From Bifidobacteriaceae bacterium (GTDB lineage Bacteria > Actinomycetota > Actinomycetes > Actinomycetales > WQXJ01): 5,618 nucleotides of DNA. Where the stretch lies: assembly GCA_031256885.1 (NCBI GenBank), contig JAIRPS010000043.1:1-5618 (forward strand). The letters are read 5' to 3'. The notes beneath the pieces are model-generated. The model did no database searches, was not told the origin of the DNA, and saw nothing but the letters and a program-made list of their open reading frames with translations. Positions 5,384 through 5,618 of this stretch are shown here, piece after piece. The translations under genes and the position numbers were made by a program. Positions within the stretch are counted from its first letter, which is position 1; each line of letters starts with the position of its first letter.

Positions 5384-5618
5384 TAGTAGATGGGTGGTTC
5401 GGTGTAGATGTAGTTCCAGTGGGGGGCGGGTTCAAATTCGCTGTGGTAACCGGCGGCGAACGGGCCAACGTCATAATCCAGGATTATGCATTGGTTATCA
5501 TCGATTGTGAAGTCGTCAGTTTCACATGCTCTGAATCCGGCTCCGCCTTGGCCTGCTCCGATTATGGTTAGTGGGTAGGGTGATTGGTTGAGGAGGTTTT
5601 GCATCATTGTGCGTCCGG
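5383..5618 (-). CDS. Unrecognised protein, C-terminal part (enters from right edge)
   Basis: The frame is open to the window edge and ends at TAA (5385-5383), giving 78 complete codons. Two adjacent ATG codons (5607-5605 and 5604-5602) could start a 74- or 73-residue protein, but the 11 bases before them contain no ribosome site, so this is more likely the end of a longer gene. Counting from the outer ATG, the frame has a hydrophobic YPLTII (10-15), a glycine-rich GAGQGGAG (16-23), an acidic stretch (TDDFTIDD, 30-37) and an aromatic C-terminus (HWNYIYTEPPIY, 63-74). Third codon positions are strongly A or C, with ATA, AGA, CTA and GGA codons rare in glpF/glpK, which supports real coding and a different origin from its neighbours. 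No family is recognised. A structural protein of a mobile element is conceivable but unproven. Confidence 0.6.
   Translation of the reverse strand, partial: GRTMMQNLLNQSPYPLTIIGAGQGGAGFRACETDDFTIDDNQCIILDYDVGPFAAGYHSEFEPAPHWNYIYTEPPIY

Noticed and set aside
4992..5474. Long 160-codon minus-strand frame spanning the lipoprotein end and the right-end frames.
   Set aside because: It overlaps two better-supported frames, has no ribosome site and reads as low-complexity Thr/Pro/His sequence from A/C-rich DNA.
5538..5562. GAGQGG in the right-edge minus-strand frame resembles a GxGxxG dinucleotide-binding loop.
   Set aside because: The stop comes some 50 residues later and the helix and acidic strand end of a Rossmann fold are not apparent; glycine-rich chance match is more likely.
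5344..5571. Plus-strand 75-codon frame across the right-end gene.
   Set aside because: It has no ribosome site, and the opposite strand shows consistent third-position A/C bias and preferred AAC, TAC, ATC and TTC codons, so the plus frame is a shadow.

Overview
The window reads as a piece of a moderate-GC actinobacterial chromosome. Three things suggest this: the codon style of the central genes, a perfect cAMP-receptor (CRP/GlxR-type) box upstream of a glycosidase, and a glycerol facilitator and glycerol kinase of Gram-positive/actinobacterial look. This taxonomic reading is inference; no rRNA or other marker gene is present.

Left part (1-747): the N-terminal third or less of a secreted glycoside hydrolase family 92 (alpha-mannosidase) precursor on the minus strand, running off the left edge. 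Its 171-base upstream region holds a perfect TGTGA-N6-TCACA box, so the gene is probably under carbon-status control. Centre (748-4344): a minus-strand SorC-family sugar-responsive regulator, divergent from a plus-strand two-gene glycerol unit, glpF (glycerol channel) then glpK (glycerol kinase). The unit closes with a strong intrinsic terminator. Glycerol would enter through GlpF and be trapped as glycerol 3-phosphate by GlpK. The adjacent SorC protein is the obvious candidate regulator, but this is inferred from position only. No glycerol-3-phosphate dehydrogenase gene lies in the window. A perfect palindrome TTGCAC-N4-GTGCAA sits in the first codons of the regulator as annotated, just upstream of a likely alternative start.

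Right part (4345-5618): an unrecognised secreted lipoprotein on the plus strand with two plausible starts, then a region of different character. Two minus-strand frames there are rich in A and C on their coding strand. One is the C-terminal end of an unrecognised protein entering from the right edge. The other is a small doubtful frame joined to it by a TAATG overlap, converging on the lipoprotein gene. The base composition suggests the edge of an acquired segment, but no integrase, tRNA, att site or recognisable phage gene is visible.

No rRNA, tRNA, CRISPR array, insertion sequence or toxin-antitoxin pair was seen. Most of the window is ordinary metabolic and surface-protein territory. The points most worth checking are the two operator-like palindromes, the regulator and lipoprotein start sites, and the compositional change at the right end.
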